From Cladosporium sp. IMV 00045 (taxonomy: Eukaryota > Ascomycota > Dothideomycetes > Cladosporiales > Cladosporiaceae), in assembly GCA_001931905.2 (NCBI GenBank), contig MSJI02000187.1:1-64000 (forward strand): DNA of 64,000 nucleotides, written 5' to 3'. Both the position numbers and the translations under genes were made by a program. Below the pieces are notes generated by a model. It was given only the letters and a program-made list of their open reading frames with translations. It was not told where the DNA came from and made no database searches. The stretch's first letter is position 1. Every line of letters begins with the position of its first letter. Positions 11,406 through 23,407 of the stretch are shown one piece after another.

Positions 11406-12642
11406 GCGTCTGCATCGTCAGAGAAAATTTCGGAACTTGGGGCAAACGCAAGGAAGGCAGGACGGCAAACCCTAAACGAAAACTGCTTGTTTCATCCGAG
11501 GAGGGCATGCGCAGAACAGTCGTCGAAAAGGAATTTGTTATGAACAAAGACGGTGCAGCGAGCAAGTGTTCGACTACAGCTGCATCGCCGCTCAGCGCGA
11601 GGCTCCATTGCCCTCGAAAGATGCTATACCACCGAGGCCACCGAGGCTACCACGACCACCAGCGAACGCTCTCCCCTCCTTGGCCTCTGATCATTGTCGG
11701 CCGTCGCAAGCATCAATCCTCGCGAAGCGCATGGCCCCGCCCGCTCAGCTACTCGACGCGAGGCTGCGGAATGCTCCAGTCGCAGCCATCCGTCTTACTT
11801 TTGAGGTTTTGCTTGTTTGCAATGATGCCTTGGTTGGAGCGAAAGCACGTGTCATACCTGTCACCGATTCTCATGGCGGAGGGAAGCTGCATCACATTGC
11901 GTCTCAGAACGTTGTTAGTCCCAATATTGCAGCATCTGCGCTTCTTCACCGAAGGTCGAGGAGGTTGATACAAAGTTCTCCGACTGTATGAAATATTCAT
12001 GTAAGACTTTACATCGCTTGAAGCCTCATGCTCTACACTTCTCTCGTGTCTGATGAATTGGCTGCGCAGTATCACTTGTCTTCAAGCCTGAGTTCGAGAA
12101 TCACGCGTATATCATCTAGGCAATATTGATCCCTTGTCTTTCCACTCCATCACTCACAACTCATCACTTGGCAGCGTATCAATGCCGGGATACACTGCGC
12201 GGTTGTGCTTACTGATTTTCGTTTGACATTTGAGCTAGCTGAAGCTTGTCTGGACTTCACTCCTGGGGACTTCACCTGCTTGAGGAGAGCGTGGATGGAT
12301 GACACATTCACTGTGCACAATGAGACAAGACAATTTGGTTTCGAGACATTCTCATTCGTTCGATTGGACAATAACAACATGCTAACTACTTCCATGGTCA
12401 TCTCTGGGTGACTAGCCCTTGGTGGCAATTCCTTCAAGCACTAAAAGCAAATCATCAAAAAGACAGAGAAAGTCGCTTGCACATCATGGTCATCTCTGGG
12501 TGACGAGCCCTAGGCGGCTCTCGATCGTTCTCGGTAACAACGAAGATGATGGAACCGCAAGAAAGGAAAAAGACAGCTCGGACAATTCGAACAACTCGCG
12601 CGCGTCTCTTTCAACCCTTTGCGCCTCAAGACACGCTCGGGC
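11406..12642. other. Intergenic with a near-perfect 32-bp direct repeat
   Basis: Frames of 100-190 codons overlap in conflicting phases at 11402-11991 with no recognisable content. Two copies of a 32-bp sequence starting CATGGTCATCTCTGGGTGAC lie at about 12393-12424 and 12485-12516, differing at three or four bases. Each ends close to CCCT and a GG-rich triplet. No gene supported. Confidence 0.45.
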
Positions 12643-15120
12643 CTAGTTTTGACGGCGCTGCATGGAAGCAGTATCGCCATCACGCTGCTCGGAAGGGGAA
12701 GGAGGAGAGGTATTGGAGGTATTGGAGGAGTTCTTCGGGCGCATCGTGATTGCACGGCCGGTGGTGCGACGGGGTGGGATGCTACCGGAGTAGTTGTGGG
12801 AAGGCGAAGGGGGACCTGCACGAGAGGCGTCACTGGAGCCCATCACCGGCGACGTGAAGTTCCTTCCGAAGCCGGTGAAGTTGCCACCATAGGTATGCCT
12901 AGGGTACTCGCGGCGGGGAAAGGTGAAGGTTCGCGGAATCGGATGACCGTAGTAGGGAGCCGCGCTGGAGGAGGCAGCGGGCAAGGATACAGGTGCGTCT
13001 ACGGCCGTCGATCTCTCCCCCGAGCCTTGATCGGCATCCTCCATCCCCACGTCCCCTTCCCCGTCGGACTGCTGGGCAACAAAGTCCTCGATAGTGTCGA
13101 CGAGAGCATCACCAGGCGCAGACTCCGGGCTCGAGCGGGCTTCTGCTTGCTTCTGGGCCCCACGGCCACCCTTCTTGGCACCAGAGTTTCTCATGGTTTC
13201 TGGCGTCTCCGGGTCTAGAAATATCAGCTTTGTACGGTCAGGTAGATCGAAGGTTGTCGTTTTACCTTTGTCTGCACGTCCTCTGCTGGCGAAGTTCTGC
13301 GGCGCGGTCATGTCGACGCGCGCGCGGGGATCGATGGTAGAGATGAGGCCAGCAGCACGCTCGGCGGCAGCGCGATCTCCTCTGCGCGGAGTGGGAGGGC
13401 GGTAGGGATTGAAGTTGCCTGATACGGGAGCGTTAATCGGAGTCCATCCGCGAGCCACCTGGTACTGCTCACCATCGAACGTGTTGACTGCTCCTCCCGT
13501 GGTGGCAGAGACGGTGGTCGCGGCGCGGTTCTGGGCAGCCATCTCTGATGGGCTCGCCGAGCTGGCGCCAGACAGCATCTGGGCAGCTGGTCCTGCCGTA
13601 CGCGCTCTCGGAGTGGATTGGAAGTCCATTTGGTCCTCATCACCGATGCGAGGGACTGGCGTGTGGTCTGGATCTCTGAAGACATCCGGGCGAGGAGGAG
13701 GGGATCTGGCGGGGAGGTCGGCAGCCAAGTTCTCGGGGAAAGGCGTCCATTTGTACGGCGGATGAGTTTTCGGGTCGCTGACCTCTCTCTTGAACTTCTC
13801 GAAATGCTGCCTCACCGACTGGTAGCTACGGTGGAAGAGATCGTAGTCGCGAGACTTCTTGTTGTCTTTGTTCGGATTGTCGGTGGGAAAACGAAGATAA
13901 TCGCCGCGGTACTCGTGCTTCAGCATGTTGGCCTCCTGGTACGCGGTGTTCGCGAAACGCTGGTTGAACTCGCGGTAGATGGTTGGCATCTGCCATTCCG
14001 GGTGCTCGATGATGGCGTGGTGGCCCCAGTCATCCTCATCGCGCAGCCACGGCTTTGCTGCACCACCTGACTTGGTGTTGTCGGGAGCGATGGATAGGGG
14101 GGAGTCAACCTCGTCGTCACTGTCACCCTCTTCGACATCCTGTGAGGTGGACTTGCTCGGTGAGTTGCCTTTCTTGCCACTGCCAGAGACTCCTGCAACC
14201 TTGCTTCCCTTCTGACGTTTGCTTGGAGTCGATTGGTCGCTTTTACCGGCAGAACGCTTCTTGGAAGGCGTTTGTTTCTTACTACTCGGCGTGGTAGTAG
14301 AGGCGAGACCACTGCTACCGGCCTCGGACGACTCCATGTCAGCGAATCTGACACGGGAAGCGCTGGCAGTCATCCTGGTGGCAGCTCTCTCGTTCGCAGC
14401 ATAGCTGATCTTTTCAGCTTTATTGCGAAGCACTTTGCCGGACGCGTAGATGATCTGGCGGTCGTCGAGCTCATTGTCGACGTCGGCGGCTTGCTGCAGC
14501 AGGTTGGATGGTGTGGAAGGCGGATTGAGAGTGTTGGAACCCTGCTGCATGTGGTATGTGACGGTATCGGCCTCGTCTTCGCTCCACTCCAGCTGCACAT
14601 CTTCGTATTCGTCCCGGCTGCCGTCATCGAGCATTGCATCAGCGAAGACGCACCATTGCTTCTTCGCCGCGAGGATGAGATTGTTGATGCGGGTTTGAGT
14701 CTGTTGAAAAGTCTCGTCTTCGTCAGAGGGATCAACAGCATCCGCCATGATCTTGGCGATCTGCTTTTCGACAGAGCCTTGAGGTTTGCTGCGTACGACA
14801 TGAAGGGCTGTGTTGCGAAAGTCGTAGGCGCTCGTTTTGGTGGTGTTGTAGTCACTGCCAATGACGGGATACTTGTTCCAAGCGGTGACAATGCGACGGA
14901 GAGCACACATCCCGGCCTCGCGAAGTTCGGCAATAATGGCACCATTGTCAACCACAAGAGCGTTGGCCAAAGGCTCACAAAGCCTGCCCAGAGTTGCATC
15001 GATGAAGGTGTTAGAGGCTTTGGCGCGGATGCCCTCGTCGATCATCAGCTCCAAGAAGTCGTAGTCGCGCTCGTATCTCTTCCTGCGCGCAGGATTGTCG
15101 GGATCACGGAAGAGCGCCAT
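12643..15120 (-). CDS. Large, mostly disordered nuclear-type protein (825 aa)
   Basis: A single exon of 825 codons. I place the start at 15120 (ATGGCGCTCTTCCG), where the sequence becomes charged and helical; the frame is open 58 codons further up but that part looks like leader. Residues about 1-240 look folded (helical, with YDFLELMIDEGIRAK and LGRLCEPLANALVV) and carry an acidic end. Residues about 300-400 are Ser/Lys/Pro-rich with repeated SPSK/TPSKK motifs and a likely nuclear localisation signal (PSKKRSAGK, TPSKRQK). A second conserved-looking part, about 420-510, is aromatic-rich (EDDWGHHAIIEHPEWQMP, FNQRFANTAYQEAN). The C-terminal third is Pro/Arg/Gly/Ser-rich. I recognise no named family; a chromatin or nuclear role is only an inference. 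Confidence 0.82.
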   Translation of the reverse strand: MALFRDPDNPARRKRYERDYDFLELMIDEGIRAKASNTFIDATLGRLCEPLANALVVDNGAIIAELREAGMCALRRIVTAWNKYPVIGSDYNTTKTSAYDFRNTALHVVRSKPQGSVEKQIAKIMADAVDPSDEDETFQQTQTRINNLILAAKKQWCVFADAMLDDGSRDEYEDVQLEWSEDEADTVTYHMQQGSNTLNPPSTPSNLLQQAADVDNELDDRQIIYASGKVLRNKAEKISYAANERAATRMTASASRVRFADMESSEAGSSGLASTTTPSSKKQTPSKKRSAGKSDQSTPSKRQKGSKVAGVSGSGKKGNSPSKSTSQDVEEGDSDDEVDSPLSIAPDNTKSGGAAKPWLRDEDDWGHHAIIEHPEWQMPTIYREFNQRFANTAYQEANMLKHEYRGDYLRFPTDNPNKDNKKSRDYDLFHRSYQSVRQHFEKFKREVSDPKTHPPYKWTPFPENLAADLPARSPPPRPDVFRDPDHTPVPRIGDEDQMDFQSTPRARTAGPAAQMLSGASSASPSEMAAQNRAATTVSATTGGAVNTFDGEQYQVARGWTPINAPVSGNFNPYRPPTPRRGDRAAAERAAGLISTIDPRARVDMTAPQNFASRGRADKGKTTTFDLPDRTKLIFLDPETPETMRNSGAKKGGRGAQKQAEARSSPESAPGDALVDTIEDFVAQQSDGEGDVGMEDADQGSGERSTAVDAPVSLPAASSSAAPYYGHPIPRTFTFPRREYPRHTYGGNFTGFGRNFTSPVMGSSDASRAGPPSPSHNYSGSIPPRRTTGRAITMRPKNSSNTSNTSPPSPSEQRDGDTASMQRRQN

Positions 15121-17480
15121 GGTTGCAGCGGTGGAGACGTCGTCAGGAAGTTGTAAGATCTGGTGTTGTAGTGTAAAAAGGAGGGGAAGATGATGGGGGT
15201 GTCCGGTGGTGGATGGGAAGGTAGGAAGTTGCGAGCAAAGCTTAAACTGGCGAAGCGCGGCTTTTCTCCCTGCCACCGTAAGTGAAAACAACACCCGCCG
15301 ACGCAGGGACCAGGCACATGACCCTCAGACTTTGGCTTGTTGCTCACCTCACAAAGGCAGTGAAGTTAGAGCCGACAATGCGTTTGTGGGGCAGTTGAAT
15401 CGATATCCTGCAAAATCGCACATCCCCAACGAAATACAATAGACGTCAACAATAACTTGTGAATTGCCACTCTCTGTGGAACCTCCACAATCTGGTCCGT
15501 TTGACGCCGATGGTACTTGCACGAAAGCTACAGAGATGACAGGGGCCAAAAGCACTGATCTCGACGTGCACGACACTGTGGTAGTATACGGAGGTTGAAG
15601 GCACTAGCCTTGGACTCGGAGAGACACTCATCTCCGTATTCGAGTCTCTCGACAAGAGCATTCTCACTAACAGGGATCAACGTGGATTACACTACTTTCG
15701 AGATATCAGAGAAACCACCTTTTCGAGTCCCATCATCTCAGCGGCGCCGCCCGTATTCGATGAAGCGACAGCCATTGATACCTGCGCTCAAGATACAGCA
15801 AAAGGATTTTCCAAGAGTTGGATCACTCGTTTGTGAGCATGAAGAATGGATATTACATGGACGACGGTACTAGCATGGACATCGTGGAGGTATACTGAAC
15901 AAATATGGGTTTCTAGACAGCACTCGCGAAGCAAGCCTACAGGGTGCTTGTTCATTCTCTGGTTGATGAGCAAGTTTTGTGCTCAATTTGGTGTAAATCG
16001 TACTTCCTGGCGAGTTCCGAAGCCACCTTTGAGAGATTGTATGAAAGACTGCAATGAGTTTCTTTGTTCGACGGCGCCACAGAGCGCTACAAGATCATTG
16101 TCTGATTTCTTCGAAGCGTTTCAGAACTAAGTGTCGTCTATGTGGGGAGCCAGTCGTTCGAATGTGCCATCAGCTCGCTTAGGGTTAGGGTTGGGGTTGA
16201 AAGCCGTCGCTGTATTGCACGTTGACGATCGTTTCACGCAGTATTGGCAGTACTTGTATCGTTGGGTATCATTGCCAATCATTTTAGCTATTCAGGAAGT
16301 GTTTTCTGTCGAGGGACGGCGACAATTGCCATTCGTAGATCTTTTAAAAACGACTTTCGCTAATTCGCGATCGTTTGCGGTCATTCTTCGCGGCGAAGGC
16401 GAATTATCAACGGGTCTGGACAACGTGTCTTGTGAGATATGTCAGATTGACAGCGATAAGTTGAACAGTGAAAGACCTCATTACTTGTTTGTCAAACCTC
16501 GCCTTACCCCCAATTCATTTCACAAGCCAGGCAATCGTTCATGGTCGTCTATTTAGACAGGTCAATACACTTATCGATACGGTTCAGGTCACGTGATACA
16601 TCGGACTTCTTGCCCTTCAGAACATCTCCACCTCCTCCCGTCGCGTATCAACCGAGTCCCTTTTACGTGCACTTAGCGCTATCAACATCTCACCAAATCT
16701 TTCCAGACCAAGAGCAGACCAAGAGCAGACCATGATGCAGACTGCGATTGCGCATCACATATTATCTCTATTGTAGACGGGAGCCTTTGTTGCCACGCCC
16801 GGTACACGTTGCACGCCGAAATTCCCTTCACCGTCTGCGAGCATGCCAGCACAAGGACATCCAGCCTGGCCTCAGGGCATCACAATGTTTGCCAATCGTT
16901 CACGGTTGCGCTGACACGAGAACGTCGTGCGTCGACTTGTAGGTATCACGCTTGTATTCTGGTCGCAAAATTTCCTGTGGCGGCGCCAGATCCTGCTGCT
17001 CCTGGGGAGGCAATGCTGCGTGTGCTCGAAGGCGATCAAGTTATTCACACAAGGATCAGTAGCCTGCCGCCCTCATCGGCTTGCTGGTGGATGAAGCATG
17101 TCAGTTCATCAAGGGTCAACGGATTCTTGCATGGTGGCGCGTAGATCAATGGCACCGCGCGTTGCAGTTACGCAGGATGACAAGACAGCAGGAAACCGCA
17201 GCGGGGCGAATCAGACTTAGCAAAGAGCTTTGCTCAAGGTACAAGAGTGACACCCTTACACAGCACAAAGGCTGCGCAGGCAACACCATTGCCTTGTCTT
17301 CTGATCAAGCTTTCTGCAGTCTCAAGTACATTTGCACGTCCAAGCTTAACGACGACCTCGCCTTCGAACAAACCCATATCCTCCTTCCAGTGTCAGCGGT
17401 GTCTGCCTTCCAGCAAATTGAGCATTCGTCGAAGTCAAGCTAGCAGCGAGCTCAACGCTGGATGTGAATCTATGGGCACC
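15121..17480. other. Intergenic, with a short telomere-like motif
   Basis: No convincing gene. A frame at 16131-16556 has no recognisable content. TTAGGGTTAGGGTTGGGG lies at about 16179-16196, two and a half units of the fungal telomere repeat inside the chromosome. The last several hundred bases lead into the STAND pseudogene and include a frame open from 17247 that simply runs into it. Confidence 0.45.
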
Positions 17481-20400
17481 ATGGCCGACAAGGCGCGCAC
17501 GTCTCTGCAGTTCAACACAATCTGGGAAGAAGCATTGGTGCAGTTTAAAGCTAGCAACAACATCAGCCTCGGCCGCGAAGATGATCTATATCGATTGGAA
17601 AGCATAGACGAGCTGGTTGACTACATCACAAAGGAGCATGCCCAGTACGACATGGATTCGGCGAGTTCAAAGTTTACCATTGCCATCAAGAGCGCACTTG
17701 GACCTCTGAGATCTCTCCTGAACGCAGGAGGCAGAGCGGCGGGCGATGTATGCTGTGCTCAAGATGCGGAGCCATCCACCCTTCCCGTGGCTGGCTTATT
17801 GTCAGGCGTTCCCTGGCGGCTCGCAAATGCTATTGGCCCTGACCCTATTTGTCGAAGCAAGTGGTTCCACGCCCTCTTCACAAGCATGCATTTTGTAACT
17901 GTCTTCCAGTCAGGCGTCGCCGTCGAGGAGTTCTTCAAGACCGTCGCGAAGCTTTTCACGAGGATAGACCAATTCACAACTCGCCTCAAAACTGTCAATG
18001 AAGTGGAGATTTCAACTGAGCTTCTCCCGATCTACAAAGGAATGCTGCTCGTCCATGATGCAGGCACAGACCCTGACGAATGTTATCCTTACCAAGGACA
18101 TCACGATTAACGTCCAAGGACTCACTGTACAGCTGTTGTCCGAATTCCAGTCCGGAAGGAGAGAGTTTACCCTTGTCAAACAAACAGTGAATCGAGTTGC
18201 AGAGAGAGCCACCGACATCAACAAAGAAACCACAGATATCAAGAATGCACAAAGCCAGCAGTTGGCGAAATTGGATGCCCATGGCATGAAGCTCGATGTC
18301 ATGGATCAAAAGCTGGATGTGATAATCAAAAGCGTAGCTGGAAACCCTCGAAAGGAGGGGCAAGAGACCAGGGCTTCGGTATCGGAAGAATTCAAGTTTT
18401 GGAAGAAGCTCGAAGCGGCTCTGGGTGTTGAAGGAGTGGGCGAAGCGGTCAAGGCTCTTGATGAGCGGCTTCGCATCGATCGCGTGCCTGGTACGGCAGA
18501 CTGGATCTTACAAGACAGCTCAGTACAACGCTGGTATCAGGGCGAAGTACCCTTCGTCGTTATCAGTGGCGATACTTGTAACGGGAAAACGTTCCTCGCA
18601 AGCCGCTTCGCTCGAGGCTATCGGATCTACCGGGCACGACTGAAGCAGCGATGCTTTTGGTCATTGAACGGCTGGCGAGTGAACTGGATGGACATCACCG
18701 CGAAGACTTTCATGTAAGTCTCATAAGTTATGCTGAGTCAGAAATGCGGAATTTCCTAATCCAGAACAGGACATTCTTGCATGGGTGGTTTGCTCTCATC
18801 GAAATCTCAGCTTAGCTGAGCTGGACGCTGTTCTTACTTTGAGAAGCCCAGGTGGTGCCAGAATTGTGGATCTGGAGCACAGGCTGCGGACCACATTTTG
18901 CTCGTTATTCTCGGTCAGCGGAGAAGAAGTCTTTGAAACGAAAGCTCCCAATGACCGGGCGCTATCCACAGTGGCCTTCATTGACACCACCGCTGCCTAC
19001 AGATGTGCAGTCTCCAATCTTTCAGCCATTGATGAGCTGCCGATACCACCAACGAATCCAACAACTGGAATGGTAGAGGACGTTGACCAAGACCTGTGCT
19101 TGCGCAGAGCAATGGCCAACCTCGAGAAGAACACCGTTTCACTCAGCCATACCACGATTGTAGAGCAGATCCGGGAGCGCACAGTAAGAGCTGGATCCAC
19201 TTGTATTACGACAACAAGCATGCAGGCGATGGTATTTCTCCGTTGCTTGCAGGTGTTCTGCGATGACTACAGCCAACATGACCCACAAACCGTCAATACT
19301 GCCCGGCGATACTGCGGTCACTTTTTACCGGAACACTTGAAACGAGTCATGCCAGCTGAGGTTAAATCGAGCACCAGAATTGAAATCGCGAAGCGCCTTG
19401 TAAAGTTGCTTAGAAACACAGAAATCACCCAAAGGTGGCTTGAGTTTGCCGAAGGGTATATGTCCGGCGATCTCTTGGGAAGTCAATTTTCCGTGAACAC
19501 ATCTTACTGTGGTTGGGGGATGAAGAAATCCAGTCTCACTTTGATGGAGAGCAATTGCGGTGGATCCGAAGCGCCATGGAATTTCCGGTGGTCGTGCTCT
19601 TCCAAAACCTGGCAACAGCAGTTGCTCATCGGTGGCTTGCACAACAAGAGGTCTCCACGGGGCGCAGTGCGTTTGCGGATCGTTTTGCTTTTCTGAAGGC
19701 TTACCAGGTACACGCGGTTTGTCAGCAGGCCCAACGGTTCAACACATTGCTAACAACATCTAGGGGTTCAAGGAGGGCTTGCATCCGACGGAAGCCGAGT
19801 GTCAAGACAATGATAGCAACAGCAGCGATGCACTCGAGAAAGCCTCGACCTCAGAGATGGTTCGTGTGGCAGAATCCACAGGCTTGGTTCAGAATAGCCG
19901 TTGGTATCAAAGAGTTGGAATGACTATTCCGAACGAGCTCGGCTGAACCGAAGATGTCATCAAGATGTACAGGAAAGCTGTTGAGTTGGACAGCGACGAT
20001 CCCATCACTCGAGCTGCTTTTGGAAATGCATTAGCCATGCAAGGGAAGTACGCCGATGCGGCACACGAGGGAGCTGCAGCCATCCAGCTGTTCAACGCCA
20101 TCATCTCGAATTCACAGCTTGCGTCTGCTTCTGGCAAAACATTGACCGCTCACAAGATCATCGCTCAACAAGAAACCGCACACTATTACTCCCAGATTAG
20201 GCAGATCGATGAGTCAATCGAGACTTACGAAGACATTGTAAATTGTCTGGATACCTTTGACACTACCTCCGAAGGGTGGAGTATGATCGCTCAGGCCGTG
20301 TCTTCGGATTTTCGGACGCTGGTTGACAACAAGAAGTAGGAGAGAGCAGCGCTGCTTTTGACGAGGCTAAACAGACACACACTTTGTTTCTCGGAAGCTT

Positions 20401-21675
20401 TTGTCATGATCTATCAGGGCGTGGCCGGCAACGAAGACCTGCTGCTGCAGCTTGGCTACCACCTGGAAGACCAGCACGTCTTGACGGACTTCATGGACAA
20501 TGCCCTGGCGTCAGCAGCGCGCCACCAGAATGAATCGGCGGTGGTCATTGTGGTTGAGAAGTTCGCTTACATGCTACTACGTCTATTCAAGACACGCACG
20601 ACCGAAGCCATTTCCATGTTTGAAGCGGTAGCGGATAACAGTCACGCCGCACCATCCTCCAAAGATCGGGCAGAGACAGAAATCGGTCGCCATTTCTTCA
20701 CGCAAATGTTTCGGGCCCGCAACGAAGACCGCTGGCAGAAGGTCGCTGAGAGCGCTGACAGATTGATCAAGCTAGTGATCGCCAATGAGCAAGACGCAGA
20801 GATCTCCTTGTCGCATGCTAGAAACTGTTGTGTCATTTTGGCAGCTTTGTATCAGGTCAACGATCTTCACACCCGCGCAATGCAATGCGTCCGATCAGAC
20901 GTGAAAGTCGGCATAGGCTATCTGTCTGATACTGACCCCGACAATGACAGTATGGTGTGGTGGGCACTGTGTGATTCGCTTCTTGCCGTTGGGGACGAGA
21001 CCCGAGCAGTTGCCGCGGTAAACATGATACGCTCTGGGCATTTCATGGCAATCGAGCACTCTGAGGAACGTTCTGAGGTCGCCGACAGCGATGGGCTTGC
21101 CACGAACTATAAGCGTGTCGGCGCAAGCCATCATCCGCCTGGGTCTGAAGGAGAGATCGCACGCCCTCCACCGCCGGGGGCTCAAGCCTATTTGAGTAGA
21201 ACTTTTGAGTGCGGTCTCAAAGCCATCAGACCATGAGCAGCTTCGAAGTGCCAAAGCAGATGGCGAGAATCAGGCCAGCGTCCGCAGCACTCCACTACAA
21301 GCCACCGATGAGCACAATCCGAGCGGAGCCTTTCCGAACAGCCAGGAAAGCGATAAAGCACAGCCCTCACTAGACCCCGGGTACTCCTTTTTCTCATGTG
21401 ATGGCTGCTGCTTCGAATTAATAGCGAACAGCGCACCCATGTGGAGATGCAGCTACTGCATCGCGAACTTCTGCGTCAACTGCCACGGTCTGATCAAGGG
21501 AGGAAACATGGTGGGGTGGAACATCTGCGATTCTCTGCATCATCATGTCTTTGTTCCCGGAATCCCAGCCAAGTACCCAAAGGACTACATAAAAGTGAAT
21601 GACGAGGACGTGCTAGTCGGTGACTGGGTGGAAGGGTTGCGTCAGGAGTGGGGCTACCCGAGACCGGGTAGCTAA
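17481..21675 (+). pseudogene. STAND NTPase pseudogene: Goodbye, P-loop, TPR, zinc-binding tail
   Basis: The layout is that of a large fungal STAND protein (NLR-like signalling NTPase). It starts at CACCATGG (17481). The N-terminus (FNTIWEEALVQFK) fits the fungal Goodbye domain. A coiled-coil-like stretch leads to a Walker A motif GDTCNGKT (18568-18591). After about 30 bp the text jumps, in another frame, to DLPGTTEAAMLLVIERL, which in such proteins lies well past the NTPase core; Walker B and the sensors are missing. Intact introns survive at 18714-18769 and 19708-19763 (branch TGCTAAC). TPR-like helices fill about 19950-21050, and a Cys-rich tail (CDGCCFEL, WRCSYCIANFCVNC) ends at 21675. Breaks: frameshifts near 18075, 18630, 19520 and 21150, TGA at 19944, TAG at 20337. 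A recent pseudogene is the best reading. Confidence 0.8.
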
Positions 21676-22005
21676 CAGGTCTGTCTTCATTTACAATGCG
21701 AAGGTCACATGCAAGGTGCTGCGGCGACTGTGCAAGGTCTGCATGTGAACTGTGAAGGTTGACACTTAGTCGCTTCCATTAATAAAACCACGCCCACAGA
21801 TCTTCTCTTTGTTTCAAACACCTAGCAACGTTCCCAGACCCTCGCTTGGCCGCTATCTCTCACAGTTTAACATCTTCCAAATCGCCCCTGAACCCGCCCT
21901 CACGATCCATGGGAGTATCTTCTAACCGCTGAAACGACCTTTTCAACAGAGCTGTCGTTTCAGTGCTGGCGCGCAACACCAGATCAGGGGGAATTTCAAG
22001 TTACG
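21676..22005. other. Short spacer between two pseudogenes
   Basis: Between the end of the STAND pseudogene and the start of the RBR-type relic. No gene seen; it would hold the terminator of the first and the promoter of the second. Confidence 0.4.
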
Positions 22006-23407
22006 ATGGCACCGCTGGCTTTCCACGAAAGCTTCACAGGCGGCTGGACCTGTTGTATCTGCGTGAACGATTTCGACGCCACAGACTTCAAGCCGTAGAC
22101 CACAGTCAGTGAGGATCTTATATGTGTCGAATGTATAAGAAAGCGCTTCAACCAGGCCTTCAGCGCTGGGCTTTATTGGCCGCCCACATGGGGCTCTGAG
22201 GTCTTGCGCATCGATGATTTCGCAGACCATTTGTCGGCGAACTTTGTCCAGCGTATCCGTGACGGCGAGGCACAGTACGAAAGAGAGGGAAACCGCAATC
22301 GCACAGCCCCCATCCACATCCCAAGAGGTTTGCATCGCGGTGTGAACGCTCAACGTTGCCCAAATCGGAGGTGCCGCGCACTCATCACCCTTAGCGAAGG
22401 GTGCAACCACGTTGATTGCCGGTGCGGTACGCAATTCTGCTTCATTTGTGGTCATGAGATGCTGGGCGATGCCGGTCACTTTGGTCCAGGTGGATGCCCT
22501 AGATATGGCAATGCCATGACTGAGAGCCGAATCTACGACCCAAGTCCAGAGAACGAGGAACACGGATTCTCTTTCGAACACACGGCCTGGACAGTGGCCA
22601 TGCAGACATCCGACAGAGCAATCCGCGACGTCATGCGGGCGCTACTGACCGATCAGTTCCCGGTGCTGACAGAAGACCTCGCAATAGATGCTTTGGGTCC
22701 ATGATTCATTTTCACCCTGTTCACGCTGTTTCCGAGGAGTCTTGGTTAGATCGTGTGCGTCAGGAAGTCAATTATCTGCTGAATTTCCTCGAAGAACCTC
22801 TACTGCCCGACGCGAACCGTTCGGGACCACAACCTTGGCCACCTCTGAACGGTTACCTTCAGCACCGTGTGGGAGACTGCTTCAACGTAGTCAACTATAC
22901 CAGTCGTCAAGAAGCATTGCGCTGGGCAGAAGCGCGGATTGAAGAATGGTCTGATGAGGGTAAACACAGTCGACACAACTTTGCAGTTTTCGACCTAGGG
23001 CCTGGTGGCGAAGAGGACGACCGCAAGGACGCTTTCGACCTCCAGTGCTTCTTGATGGAGGCCGGGACGCGTATGACTCAGCGCCGCCTCATATTCCACG
23101 ACATGAACGCCAACGCGCTGCTGGTGCAAGTCGTGGGCGAACCTGATCCCTCGGCCCTCGTGGCCCGCTCGAGACCACTAGGTCGTTGGGACTCCCTCGA
23201 CCGATTCCGTCGACTCCTTCGGGGGTACGACTACACGACGGGATTGCGGCAGCGCATTGCAGATGCTCATCATGAACTGGTAAGTCCACAATACCTCCTA
23301 CAAAGAAGCGCAGGACACAAGCTGACAATCAGCAGGTTGATGTGGAGACCGTCCCGTATGAGGACCGTGATGCTGTGGACGACGACATGGACAGCTACGC
23401 ACCGTAG
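22006..23407 (+). pseudogene. Broken RBR-type ubiquitin ligase
   Basis: From ATG 22006 the frame gives TGGWTCCICVNDFDATDF, a RING1-like start, then a TAG stop at 22096 after 30 codons. The same frame continues with LICVECIRKRF and FADHLSANFV, both matching the intact RBR gene at 28730-30680 in order. The IBR region is missing: NRNR is followed after a few residues by RING2 (CPNRRC, LSEGCNHVDCRCG, FCFICG), which keeps the canonical GCNH catalytic-cysteine context. Near 22703 a frameshift separates the next part, which ends in a domain like the intact gene's (AVFDLGPGG, HDMNANALLVQ). An intact intron (23281-23336, GTAAGT to AATCAGCAG) joins a short last exon ending at 23407. A decayed paralogue by deletion, stop and frameshift. 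Confidence 0.72.

Noticed and set aside
11402..11991. Two overlapping plus-strand frames after SLX9
   Set aside because: Conflicting phases, no domain, no start context.
14233..15156. Plus-strand frame of 307 codons
   Set aside because: Complete overlap with the well-supported minus-strand gene at 12643-15120; composition is the mirror of that gene.
16179..16196. Telomere-like repeats as a former chromosome end
   Set aside because: Only two to three units here, and shorter ones near 43908 and 54950; too short to claim a fusion or former end.
21943..22581. Minus-strand frame of 212 codons over the RBR relic
   Set aside because: No recognisable content, while the plus strand has clear RING motifs.
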